From: Chloroflexota bacterium | GTDB taxonomy: Bacteria; Chloroflexota; Dehalococcoidia; SZUA-161 | Length of the DNA stretch: 10,319 nucleotides | Reading direction: 5' to 3' | Assembly (NCBI GenBank): GCA_003229915.1 | Contig: QIGA01000021.1 | Location: 1-10,319 of the forward strand | Shown here: positions 1 through 7,292 of the stretch, piece after piece | How the letters are laid out: each line of letters begins with the position of its first letter | Position numbering within the stretch: position 1 is the stretch's first letter | Position numbers and translations under genes: made by a program | Notes under the pieces: generated by a model | The model's input: only the letters and a program-made list of their open reading frames with translations | The model's database searches: none | Told to the model about the DNA's origin: nothing

Positions 1-60
1 ATTGCGAGCGCAGCGAAGCAATCTCACGGGCGTTAGGGCGTTCCATGGAACGCCCCTACA
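1..60. repeat. Interspersed palindromic repeat at left edge
   Basis: Positions 36-55 are a perfect 20-base palindrome (GGGCGTTCC plus ATGGAACGCCC, centred on the AT at 45-46). It is preceded at 1-25 by a stretch with a self-similar GCGAGCGCAGCGAAGC core. Neither part is coding, and no gene starts or ends close to them. The composition and the CAGCG words recall the repeat pieces at 6164-6191 and 8566-8593. I infer a dispersed non-coding repeat of the REP or small palindromic type. It may continue to the left of the window. Confidence 0.55.
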
Positions 61-133
61 CCCCGCGCTCCCAACACCCTTAGACTGAGATGTGGCAACT
101 GACTGGTGTTCTGATCGCTATTTTTGGGTTAGG

Positions 134-185
134 GTGATGGCCGATTTATTCAGTCAGGGTGGCCGATTTGCTCCGAAATACGCGG
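134..185. mobile_element. Possible decayed insertion-sequence end
   Basis: The 10-base word TGGCCGATTT occurs twice in the same orientation, at 138-147 and 160-169, spaced 22 bases apart. The second copy continues into TGCTCCGAAATACGCG. Closely spaced short direct repeats with this TGGCC..ATTTGCTCCG.AATACGC look resemble the multiple terminal repeats at the ends of IS21-family (istA/istB) elements. That link is from memory of the pattern, not a search. No transposase lies in the window, so at most this is a solo or degraded end next to the channel gene. Confidence 0.3.
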
Positions 186-193
186 TATGCGTT

Positions 194-1063
194 TTATTTC
201 ACTTCTTTCCGTTCAAGCGTGTTCCCAAAGTAAACCTTGGTATGAGGCCAAGGAATTTCAATACCCTCGTCATCGAAGCGATCCTTTATTCGCTTCCGTA
301 GCTCTCCCATCAGAGCAAATTGCTTCCCTGGATTTGTATCACCAAGTATCTTGATGTCTATTCCACTATCTCCCAAATCATTAACACGTTCAACCTTTGG
401 AGTTGTTAGCAGTTCATTACCCCAATCTGCATCCTCTTTGAATCGCTGGCAGACTTCATTAATGACATGGATTACTTTGTCCAGGTTTTCACTATAGCCT
501 ACAGAAACGTCCAGATTTATTCTGGACCAATCCCTTGCTAGATTGCTGGCCTGCTCTATCTTGCCATTGGGTATGACGTGCATAGTGCCATTGAGATCAC
601 GCAATGTTGTACGTCTCAATCCCATGCCTACAACTACGCCAGTCGCACCAGAACATGTAACAATCTCTCCAACCCTGAACCAATCCTCCATGATAATGAA
701 GAAACCATGAAAGTAATCCCGAATTATATTCTGAGCAGCGAAACCAACTGCCAATCCAGCTAAACCTACAGCAGCTATTATCGGCGCGACATTGATACCC
801 ACGACACTCAGCAACATCATAAAGGCAATAATCCAGACAATAAATGAAATCACACGATTAACTATCCCAGCTAATGTTTCTGAACGTGACGCTAGCTGAT
901 CTTGTGTCTCCTCACGAATACGAGGGATACGTTCAGTGATTATCTTACGTACTGCTTTCTTTATTACCCAGAGCAATACCAATGTAACCAGAATTATCAC
1001 CAGTCCCTTAACCGCGCCAGTTACGACAGCCGATAGCTCAAAATTGAAATTGAAGTCTGGCAT
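194..1063 (-). CDS. Small-conductance mechanosensitive channel, MscS family
   Basis: A 289-residue inner-membrane channel that would open under membrane tension and let ions and small solutes out during osmotic downshock. Hydrophobic segments lie at about residues 12-35 and 70-90. They are followed by the pore-lining helix and conserved turn at about 94-125, with the small-residue pattern AAVGLAGLAVGFAAQNIIRD. The MscS beta domain follows, with WFRVGEIV (128-135), the block RRTTLRDLNGTMHVIPNG (150-167) and the C-terminal family signature DEGIEIPWPHTKVYF (265-279). The length and the two-helices-plus-pore layout match short MscS proteins. The ATG start is supported by a good Shine-Dalgarno sequence at 1073-1079. 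The gene stands alone, transcribed away from the glycosylation genes, and nothing ties it to them. The ion preference cannot be told from the sequence. Confidence 0.93.
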   Translation of the reverse strand: MPDFNFNFELSAVVTGAVKGLVIILVTLVLLWVIKKAVRKIITERIPRIREETQDQLASRSETLAGIVNRVISFIVWIIAFMMLLSVVGINVAPIIAAVGLAGLAVGFAAQNIIRDYFHGFFIIMEDWFRVGEIVTCSGATGVVVGMGLRRTTLRDLNGTMHVIPNGKIEQASNLARDWSRINLDVSVGYSENLDKVIHVINEVCQRFKEDADWGNELLTTPKVERVNDLGDSGIDIKILGDTNPGKQFALMGELRKRIKDRFDDEGIEIPWPHTKVYFGNTLERKEVK

Positions 1064-1072
1064 GACCTTTTT

Positions 1073-1079
1073 CTCCTTT
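1073..1079 (-). promoter_or_regulatory. Ribosome binding site of the MscS gene
   Basis: On the minus strand the sequence reads AAAGGAG, nine bases before the ATG at 1063. It is one of the strongest Shine-Dalgarno matches in the window and fixes the start. The region further upstream is AT-rich (about 1080-1160), as expected for a promoter, but I see no -35/-10 pair I would defend. Confidence 0.7.
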
Positions 1080-1183
1080 TCTTTAAATTGAGTTTATGTA
1101 AAGAGTACGAGACTCGTTGATTGGTTGTTTATGGATACGTGGATAATAAATGAGAATGCTGAAATAGCCCTAATCAACCCCCT

Positions 1184-1253
1184 AAATCCCCCAAGGTTGG
1201 GGGATTTTTAAAGCTGGGGGACACCCCCAGACCCCCGGCAGGATGTATCCTGC
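1184..1253. repeat. Three tandem perfect hairpins, C/G-run repeat
   Basis: Three inverted repeats follow one another. AAATCCCCCAA (1184-1194) pairs with TTGGGGGATTT (1197-1207). CTGGGGG (1214-1220) pairs with CCCCCAG (1224-1230). GCAGGAT (1238-1244) pairs with ATCCTGC (1247-1253). Loops are only two to three bases. The first hairpin ends in a T-run and would look like a rho-independent terminator on the plus strand. However, it lies between two divergent genes with no gene running into it, so a terminator role is unlikely. I read the block as a composite dispersed palindromic repeat, a type I associate with Chloroflexota genomes (from memory, not checked). Confidence 0.6.
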
Positions 1254-1283
1254 ACCTCTTTTTCAGCAGTCTCTTAGCAAAAT

Positions 1284-1351
1284 AGGGTGGCCGAGCGCAG
1301 ATGCTCTAGGTGCGGTTGGAACCTACCCATAATCATCAGACAGGCCCCCAG
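1284..1351 (+). repeat. Interspersed repeat, copy A
   Basis: The 46 bases at 1306-1351 match the reverse complement of 6113-6158 at 40 of 46 positions, and all six differences are transitions. The outer flank (1284-1305, GGGTGG then GAGCGCAG) resembles the GGGTGGGTGCAGCGCAG next to copy B. The repeat is imperfectly palindromic, with a GGGTGG arm facing an ACCTACCC arm. It is non-coding. The two copies are inverted relative to each other and bracket stt3, the flippase and the GT4 fragment. Confidence 0.7.
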
Positions 1352-1735
1352 CGGTCTCAGCCAAGCGGCGTTCGAGTTCCACCTGACACCTAAGACATTG
1401 TTGCCAGCATTCTACCGCCGGATGGCGGTCAGGTCAACGCTAACATGGGAATCAAAAATGTGGCGCATATAAAACCGCACGGGCGAAACACCGTGACACA
1501 CTGCCTTGAGAATAAGAAGGCGCGGGGGGCGGTAAGATTATGTCAAGAACAACCCCCTCAAATCCACGTTACCGCACCCGACCAACCAAAGCGACCGCAA
1601 GTTGCCACCTGATATTCCCAGATGTTAGAATCGAGAAGCCTCCGTAGGCTACCCCGTTCTCCAGTCTCTCGCAGATAAGAAGCCAAGATTGGCCAAAGGG
1701 AACGTAGAACTTGAAGCCGGCTGCGATAGCGAAAG
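1352..1735 (+). other. Unassigned leader upstream of stt3
   Basis: These 384 bases before the oligosaccharyltransferase hold no gene I recognise. Visible structure includes a 6-base stem with a 4-base loop, ACCGCC (1414-1419) with GGCGGT (1424-1429), and a 5-base stem, CACGG (1478-1482) with CCGTG (1491-1495). A 55-codon frame from ATG 1445 to TGA 1610-1612 is open, but it lacks a Shine-Dalgarno sequence and any recognisable motif, so I do not call it a gene. The stt3 promoter presumably lies here, but no convincing promoter boxes were found. A structured leader RNA or decayed DNA are both possible. Confidence 0.35.
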
Positions 1736-4156
1736 ATGAGTATATCCAGCATCAAAACAAAGCTCTCCGTTAACACACTATGGGGAGCCGCACTAGCTTT
1801 GATCCTCGGGATCGCCTTCTTCCTGCGCACATATTTCCCCTACGATAACGTCTTTGCCGGAGACTGGGTCAGGTTCAAGTGGTTCGATTCCTGGTATCAC
1901 ATACGGCTGGTGGAGAATCTTATCCAGCATTTCCCGCAACGCATCAGCTTCGACCCTTACACTTTCTACCCCAATGGGCAACACGTTTTTTTTGCGCCCT
2001 TCTACGACCTGCTTCTGGGTTTTCTCGCATGGGTCTTCGGCGCGGGCTCCCCATCGAAGGGAATGATAGAGACATTGGGCGCCTATTTCCCAGCAATCCT
2101 GGGAGCGCTGGTCACCATACCCGTGTTCTTCATAGGCAAAGAGCTGTTCAGCAAGAAAGTGGGGATTGTCGCAGCGGCTCTGGTTATGATACTGCCTGGG
2201 CAGTTACTGCTGCGCTCACTCCTCGGATTCACTGACCACCACGTCGCCGAAGCCCTGTTCAGTTCCCTGACCATGCTGTTCCTGATAGTAGCTGTAAAGA
2301 GCTCAAAGGAAAAGGGAATATCGTTCGGTAGCCTTCTGACAAGAGACTGGGGAACACTGAGGAAGCCTTTGGCCTATTCACTGCTGACTGGCATAGCGCT
2401 CGGGGTCTATCTCCTCTCCTGGGTGGGTGGGTCGCTTCTTGTATTCATAATCTTCGCTTTCGCCTTCGTTCAATACACCCTGGATCATCTAAGGGGCAGG
2501 TCAACCGATTACCTCTGTATTGTCGGCGTACCCGCCTTCCTCATCGCCCTGCTGATGGTCATCCCCTTTTTGGGGCAATTTGGGTATGGAAAACTCCAAG
2601 TAGCTTCCTTGCTAATCGGCATGCTGGCATTCCCGGCTCTGAGTGCTCTTTCCCTCGTGTTGACCAGGCGGAACGTAAGGCCAGCCTACTACCCCTTGGC
2701 GCTAGCAGTTCTCGCCGGCATTGGCCTGGCGGCACTCTACATTATTGCCCCATCAGTGCTCAACGCCATTCTGGACCAACTGAACTGGCTCAACCCACGC
2801 GGGGCGTCATTGACTATCAGCGAGATGCAACCACTCACCCTATCCATGGCATGGGATGAGTTCACCACAGGCTTCTACCTGGCGTTAATATCGATCGTCG
2901 CCGTAGCCTATCTCGTAATAAGAGAAGGGGCTGCCGACAAAACACTGCTCCTTATCTGGAGCGTGGTCATGCTGGTGGCCACGTTAGGTGAAAATCGCTT
3001 TGCGTATTATTTCGCGGTAAACGTCTCTCTCCTCACCGCTTATCTCTCCTTGAAAACGGCAGCGCTTGTCGGCACCAAGGTAGTCCCTGCAACATACAAA
3101 GAGGGAGATGTTGATAGGAATAAGAACCTGCAAACAGGGAAGGACAAGGCCAGGTCAAGCAGAAAGGCGAAGCGTAGAAAGGCAAGGACTCAGAGGACAG
3201 GGCTGGGAATGCTGGTCACGAAATACCCTGTGGCCAAGTATGTCTACGGCACAATAGCGCTAGTAGTCATATTCTTCCTGGTATTTTATCCCAATATCGG
3301 AAAGGCAATTGACGTCGCCAGTCAGGTTAGCGAACCCACGCAGGACTGGCGTGATTCGCTGGTCTGGATGAGAGAGAATACCCCAGACCCTTTCGATGAT
3401 CCCGACTTCTACTACGAGCTGTATGAAAGTCCACCAGATGGGAAAGGCTACGACTATCCAGAATCGGCATATGGCGTTATGAGTTGGTGGGACTACGGAC
3501 ACTGGATTACCTACATCGCCCATCGCATACCGAACACCAATCCGCATCAGGTAGGAGCACGGGATGCAGCTCGATTCTTCACCGCACAGGGTGAATCATC
3601 GGCAAACCAAATGCTGGATGAGCTAGGTTCCAAATATGTGATCATCGATTACCTGATGGCGAGATATACACTGACCCGGGACGGCTACCTGGTCGGCAAT
3701 TTCGGCGCCATGATAGAGTGGGCCGACAAAGATCAAAGTGAGTTTTTTGAGATATACTACCAAAGGACTGAGAAAGGAAAACTCAAACCACTATTTCTAT
3801 ACTATCCCGAGTACTACCGATCCATGGCCTCAAGGCTGTACATTTTCGGTGGAGCTGAAGTGGTTCCTAACAATTCTACGTGGGTCATTTCATACACTGA
3901 GAAGCCGGGTAAGAGAGTCACCAAATATAAGGAGATCTCCGACCAGCGAAAATTCGCCACTTACGAGGAGGCCAAGGCATATCTGGAGCTTCAGGATTCT
4001 TCCAACTACAGGATTGTGGGGAATAACCCCTTCGTCAGCCCCGTGCCTCTTGGGGAACTGGAGCACTACAAACTGATTTACCAATCTCCGACGACAGTGG
4101 CGACTCAGGGTGAGGAGACAATCTCCGAGGTGGAGATATTTGAGTACATGCCTTGA
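1736..4156 (+). CDS. STT3/AglB-type oligosaccharyltransferase
   Basis: Catalytic subunit that moves a preassembled glycan from a polyprenyl carrier to asparagine in N-x-S/T sites, on the outer face of the membrane. The 806 residues show a multi-helix N-terminal half and a C-terminal soluble domain. First-loop acidic motif: FDSWYHIR at 50-57 (D51). Second acidic motif: TDHH at 166-169. Sequon-related loop motif of the TIxE type: TISE at 360-363. GENRF at 418-422 contributes a conserved arginine. The family signature WWDYG at 584-588 is followed by HWI. The last membrane helix is at about 502-520. A very basic stretch at 464-488 (KDKARSSRKAKRRKARTQR) sits in a loop that should be cytosolic. The D.WYH, TDHH and WWDYGHWI forms look more like archaeal AglB than Campylobacter PglB. 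ATG 1736 is the first start after an in-frame TAG at 1727; it has no clear Shine-Dalgarno sequence. The flippase follows 154 bases downstream. Confidence 0.93.
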   Translation: MSISSIKTKLSVNTLWGAALALILGIAFFLRTYFPYDNVFAGDWVRFKWFDSWYHIRLVENLIQHFPQRISFDPYTFYPNGQHVFFAPFYDLLLGFLAWVFGAGSPSKGMIETLGAYFPAILGALVTIPVFFIGKELFSKKVGIVAAALVMILPGQLLLRSLLGFTDHHVAEALFSSLTMLFLIVAVKSSKEKGISFGSLLTRDWGTLRKPLAYSLLTGIALGVYLLSWVGGSLLVFIIFAFAFVQYTLDHLRGRSTDYLCIVGVPAFLIALLMVIPFLGQFGYGKLQVASLLIGMLAFPALSALSLVLTRRNVRPAYYPLALAVLAGIGLAALYIIAPSVLNAILDQLNWLNPRGASLTISEMQPLTLSMAWDEFTTGFYLALISIVAVAYLVIREGAADKTLLLIWSVVMLVATLGENRFAYYFAVNVSLLTAYLSLKTAALVGTKVVPATYKEGDVDRNKNLQTGKDKARSSRKAKRRKARTQRTGLGMLVTKYPVAKYVYGTIALVVIFFLVFYPNIGKAIDVASQVSEPTQDWRDSLVWMRENTPDPFDDPDFYYELYESPPDGKGYDYPESAYGVMSWWDYGHWITYIAHRIPNTNPHQVGARDAARFFTAQGESSANQMLDELGSKYVIIDYLMARYTLTRDGYLVGNFGAMIEWADKDQSEFFEIYYQRTEKGKLKPLFLYYPEYYRSMASRLYIFGGAEVVPNNSTWVISYTEKPGKRVTKYKEISDQRKFATYEEAKAYLELQDSSNYRIVGNNPFVSPVPLGELEHYKLIYQSPTTVATQGEETISEVEIFEYMP

Positions 4157-4299
4157 GACTCGTAACCCCGATTCCACCGCACGGACAAAACCAGAGGCCT
4201 GATTCCGACCTGAGCCCTGTTGCTCATCGAGTGTTCCGGAAGTATGATTTAGCGACACCCAAAGAGAGTCTCCTCACGAGATGCGGTTGTCGCCGCCGT

Positions 4300-4303
4300 A
4301 GGA
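4300..4303 (+). promoter_or_regulatory. Ribosome binding site selecting a TTG start
   Basis: AGGA lies seven bases before TTG at 4311. An in-frame TAG stop at 4299-4301 overlaps this site, so translation cannot begin further upstream. The next in-frame ATG is residue 22, which already lies in the conserved first membrane segment, so TTG is the better start. Confidence 0.55.
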
Positions 4304-4310
4304 AACAGAT

Positions 4311-5576
4311 TTGAACATTACTCAGCTAAAGCGCCAAATCAAGGACCCTCTGTATCGCAACTCCCTCTTCTTGATGACCAACACCGTTCTGACTACCGGC
4401 CTAGGCTTCTTCTTCTGGATGATAGTGGCCCGGTACTACACAGAATACGAGGTGGGTGTATCGGCCGCAATCATATCCGCCGTCAACTTCCTGGCTCTGA
4501 TTAGCATTCTGGGCTTTGATGCTGCTCTTGTCCGCTTTCTCCCCAAGGCCAAAGAGCCGGCGAAGATGATAAACTCTTGCTTGACCATCAGCAGCATCAC
4601 CGCTCTCGCGGTGTCCGGAATATATCTTGCCGGCGTAGATATCTGGTCTCCAGCTACAAGCTTCGTCAGGGATAATACAATGTTCCTGCTGGCCTTCGTG
4701 CTCTTCGCCGTCTGCTGGCCTATTTCGGGGATCATGGACGCCATATTCATAGCCAAGCGCAGGGCTGAGTTTACGCTGGCGAAAAACGCCATCTTCTCGC
4801 TCCTCAAGATCCCCCTTCCCATCCTCCTCGCCCTTTTCTTCCACGCCTTTGGCATCGTTGGCTCCTGGGCTCTCGCTATTGGCATCGCCCTTACCATTTC
4901 GCTTTTCCTCTTCCTTCCCCGAGTTCAGAAATCCTACAAACCGATGCCCAAAATAGACTTGGGCATAATCAAGGATATCTGGAGGTATTCCGCAGGAAAC
5001 TACCTTGTCTCCATCTTTTCAGCATCCCCTTCACTTCTGCTGCCGCTAATAATCGTTAGTCTCGTGAGCCCAGAGCAAAACGCCTACTTCTATATAGCAT
5101 GGATGATGTCCGGTCTGCTCCTTGCTATACCCCATGCAGTGTCCGTATCACTGTTTGCCGAGGGCTCGCATTTTGAGGGTCAATTAGTGGCAAACGCACG
5201 GCGGTCTTTCAAATTCATCGTGCTCTTGCTGGTACCGGCCACCATACTCCTGGTCCTGTTGGGAAAATGGCTTCTACTCTTGTTCGGGGAGAACTACTCG
5301 TCTAACGCCCTCACGCTGCTGTGGATTCTAGGCGCCTCAAGCCTATTTACAGGGGTGAACACTATTTACTACAGCGTCCTCCGTGTCCGGGGCAGGATCA
5401 AGGAACTGATTGCGATCCGCGCGCTCATAGCCCTTGCCGTGCTTATTACAAGCATCCTCATTATGCCAACGCTGGGAATTGTAGGCATTGGCTACGCATG
5501 GATCGGGGCACAGGGTCTGACCAGCATCTATGTGTTGCTGATGGTGAGAGCACGCTACCGAGCGGCAAGGTCCTGA
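4311..5576 (+). CDS. Polysaccharide/lipid-linked glycan flippase (Wzx-like, MOP superfamily)
   Basis: A 421-residue, strongly hydrophobic protein with about twelve predicted membrane segments. The first is at about residues 18-40 and the last at about 385-411. The N-terminal pattern (RNSLFLMTNTV, then WMIVARYYTEYEVGVSAAI at about 36-54, then a GFDAALVRFLP stretch at 68-78) is typical of polysaccharide-biosynthesis flippases. These proteins move undecaprenyl- or dolichyl-linked glycans from the cytosolic to the outer membrane face. Position directly after stt3 on the same strand suggests it supplies the lipid-linked glycan to that enzyme. The 154-base gap between them shows no clear terminator, so co-transcription is plausible. 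The substrate cannot be read from the sequence, and an O-antigen or capsule role is the alternative. The gene meets the GT4 remnant tail to tail, 66 bases apart. Confidence 0.88.
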   Translation: MNITQLKRQIKDPLYRNSLFLMTNTVLTTGLGFFFWMIVARYYTEYEVGVSAAIISAVNFLALISILGFDAALVRFLPKAKEPAKMINSCLTISSITALAVSGIYLAGVDIWSPATSFVRDNTMFLLAFVLFAVCWPISGIMDAIFIAKRRAEFTLAKNAIFSLLKIPLPILLALFFHAFGIVGSWALAIGIALTISLFLFLPRVQKSYKPMPKIDLGIIKDIWRYSAGNYLVSIFSASPSLLLPLIIVSLVSPEQNAYFYIAWMMSGLLLAIPHAVSVSLFAEGSHFEGQLVANARRSFKFIVLLLVPATILLVLLGKWLLLLFGENYSSNALTLLWILGASSLFTGVNTIYYSVLRVRGRIKELIAIRALIALAVLITSILIMPTLGIVGIGYAWIGAQGLTSIYVLLMVRARYRAARS

Positions 5577-5642
5577 CGGAGCATTGGCTGAGGCGACAAT
5601 GGATGAAGGTAAACATCGTTCCCGCCATCCCCGGCCGCTTCA

Positions 5643-6112
5643 CTACTTAGTCCCGCTCCTGTACTTCACTTCCTCCCTCAGCGCTTTCTCGTAAACCTCG
5701 ACCACCCTGTCTACCCATTGGGCCACAGAGAATTCGGCCTCCACAAACTCACGGTTTCTTCTTGCTGCCGCTTTTCTATCCTCATCGTTGAGCGACAGCA
5801 GCTTCACAATAGCTTCCGCCAGCTCTCCAACGTTACCCGGAGACACCACTATTCCGCCTACACCATCGAGCTCCAGGTCGGGGACCACTCCTGTCGATGT
5901 CGACACAACCGGCCTGCCGCACGCCATCGCTTCCAAAGTCACTAATCCAAATGACTCATGAAGGGAGGAGGACACCACCAGATCAGATGCTGAGTAAAGT
6001 TTGATAAGATCATCTTCAGGAAGAAGGTCGATGAACAGTAGATTGTGTTCGAAGCCGCCTTCAGTATGCATCCCCAGCAATAGGCTGTTGCCCACCTTTG
6101 CCGCCCGTTCAC
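5643..6112 (-). pseudogene. Truncated family 4 glycosyltransferase, C-terminal half only
   Basis: About 150 residues match the C-terminal nucleotide-sugar-binding half of GT-B fold, GT4-type retaining glycosyltransferases. The helix-strand pattern LPEDDLIKLYSASDLVVSSS leads into the EX7E motif HESFGLVTLEAM, with E47 and E55 counted from the GTG at 6095. CGRPVVST and GIVVSPGN follow, then the usual C-terminal helix with W127 and Y135. Such enzymes are normally about 350-400 residues, so some 200 or more N-terminal residues, the acceptor-binding domain, are absent. The frame stays open upstream of GTG 6095 as far as TAA at 6132-6134, but family-like sequence stops at about 6112, where repeat copy B begins. 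No good ribosome site precedes the GTG. Most likely it is a dead remnant; a free-standing half-enzyme cannot be excluded. Confidence 0.8.
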
Positions 6113-6243
6113 CTGGGAGCCTGTCTAATAATTATGGGTGGGTTCCAACTGCGCCTAGCGGTAGGGTGGGTGCAGCGCAGCGAAAACCACCGTTTCTATC
6201 TTCATTTGGGAAGGTGGGTTCCATTTCATTTCACCCACCCTAC
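6113..6243 (-). repeat. Interspersed repeat, copy B, with long hairpin
   Basis: Positions 6113-6158 are the inverted partner of 1306-1351 (40/46 identical). Immediately beside it, GTAGGGTGGGT (6161-6171) is exactly complementary to ACCCACCCTAC (6233-6243). This gives an 11-base stem enclosing 61 bases, in which GGTGG/CCACC words recur. The unit therefore looks like a small non-autonomous palindromic element. The bases from 6244 to about 6300 (including TGTCTTGCTAAGTTTTCGGA) are also non-coding and may belong to it. Its left edge coincides with the cut end of the GT4 gene. Confidence 0.65.
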
Positions 6244-6307
6244 GTTGCTCCAGGCTACCCTGTCTTGCTAAGTTTTCGGACACCATCCTGCGATTATATG
6301 GTAATGG

Positions 6308-6332
6308 TAGTCATCCCGACTTGTGATGACTA
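6308..6332 (-). other. Hairpin overlapping the GT2 stop codon
   Basis: TAGTCATC (6308-6315) is complementary to GATGACTA (6325-6332) with a nine-base loop. On the minus strand the stem begins with the TAG stop of the glycosyltransferase. No T-run follows, so I do not call it an intrinsic terminator. It could protect the transcript 3' end, or be part of the neighbouring repeat. Confidence 0.4.
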
Positions 6333-7274
6333 TCGCCTTCTCCATCCCGCAATGCGCTCCCCAATATATCCATATAAAAACCCAAGGCCTACACTGGAGA
6401 TGGACGCCATAATAAATAAAAGCTTCTTCAGTTCCGTCAAGTCATAGATCCGCCCCATCCTTCGTGGGATAGACTTGACCAGCAGGGTCTTGAGATAGGA
6501 CCTCTCAGTGGCGATCGAATCGCCGGACACACTGTGCCTTCCCAGCCAAGCTTTGGAGTACCCTTGATAGAACGCTCTCCTGAGAAGGGCCTTCACCTTT
6601 ACCTTCGATTCAGAGACCTTGTGGTAAACGATGGCGTCAGGGTTATACATGACCCCTTTGCCCAACTCTTGCTTCATTCTCAAAGCGAGCTCTGGTTCCT
6701 CGGCCTGTATGTAGGAGGTTCCTTTCCTAGCAAAACCAAGGTTTTCGTTGAATACACCCACCCTCTCGAAGACCTCGCGTTTGAAGCTCATGTTTGGCCC
6801 GAATGTGTTGCGCACCTCGGCAACCTTCTCCTCCGCAAACCCCTCATGCGTTGCGCCAACCAGCCAGTAAAGCTCTTCGGGTAGGTAGTCCGGCTTCTCG
6901 CAAAGCCAGACAGGCAGGATTCTCCCCCCTACCGCCGCGGCGTCGTACTCCTGGTAGGTGACTACAAGGTTTTCAATCCACTTCCTCTCGGCAACCGCAT
7001 CATCATCGATGAAAGCAACAACATCGCCCCGAGCCTCATTGATGCCAGCGTTCCTGGCTGCGGAAGTGCCAACGTTCTTCTTCAGGAGGATAGACTTGAC
7101 AGCATCCTGCGCGCTATAGTCTGCCACCACCCTATCATGTAGTCCTTGATTGCCGTCAATAACTACGATGATCTCCAGTTCTCGATGGGTTTGTTCCAGC
7201 AGACTACCAACCGCCTCCGCAAGGTCATGATACCTGTCGAGGCTGTGGGCGCAGACAACAGTGGAGACAAGCAT
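6330..7274 (-). CDS. Family 2 glycosyltransferase, AglG-like
   Basis: A 314-residue GT-A fold inverting glycosyltransferase, with a nucleotide-sugar-binding start (STVVCAHSLDRYHDLAEAV, about 4-22) and EIIVVIDGN at 34-42. NVGTSAARNAGI lies at 67-78. The metal-binding DDD triad is at 90-92 (VAFIDDDAV). GGRI (116-119) and GPNMSF (159-164) follow, then the catalytic-region acidic pair in AEEPELALR (191-199). A hydrophobic segment at about 286-305 may touch the membrane. The N-terminal pattern and the YNPDAIVYHKV stretch remind me of archaeal AglG/AglI-type enzymes that extend dolichol-linked glycans. The sugar is not predictable. The start ATG has only a weak ribosome site. It lies 18 bases after the stop of the DPM1-like gene, so the two probably form one transcript. 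Its role would be adding a sugar to the lipid-linked glycan used by STT3. Confidence 0.87.
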   Translation of the reverse strand: MLVSTVVCAHSLDRYHDLAEAVGSLLEQTHRELEIIVVIDGNQGLHDRVVADYSAQDAVKSILLKKNVGTSAARNAGINEARGDVVAFIDDDAVAERKWIENLVVTYQEYDAAAVGGRILPVWLCEKPDYLPEELYWLVGATHEGFAEEKVAEVRNTFGPNMSFKREVFERVGVFNENLGFARKGTSYIQAEEPELALRMKQELGKGVMYNPDAIVYHKVSESKVKVKALLRRAFYQGYSKAWLGRHSVSGDSIATERSYLKTLLVKSIPRRMGRIYDLTELKKLLFIMASISSVGLGFLYGYIGERIAGWRRR

Positions 7275-7292
7275 GACTATGTAAAAACCCTG

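Noticed and set aside
180..192. Terminator for the MscS gene
   Set aside because: Only a four-base stem (ACGC/GCGT) without a T-run on the proper strand.
1184..1209. Rho-independent terminator reading of the first hairpin
   Set aside because: Stem and T-run fit, but no plus-strand gene ends upstream and the flanking genes are divergent. It is better called a repeat.
1287..1472. 61-codon plus-strand frame starting MAERRCSRCGW
   Set aside because: It runs through repeat copy A and has no ribosome site. The CxxC-like start comes from repeat sequence.
1558..1830. 90-codon minus-strand frame upstream of and into stt3
   Set aside because: It overlaps the stt3 start antisense and has no motif or ribosome site, so it is best explained as a shadow frame.
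4401..4897. Two long minus-strand frames inside the flippase gene
   Set aside because: They are antisense to a clear membrane protein. The charged composition is the mirror of hydrophobic codons.
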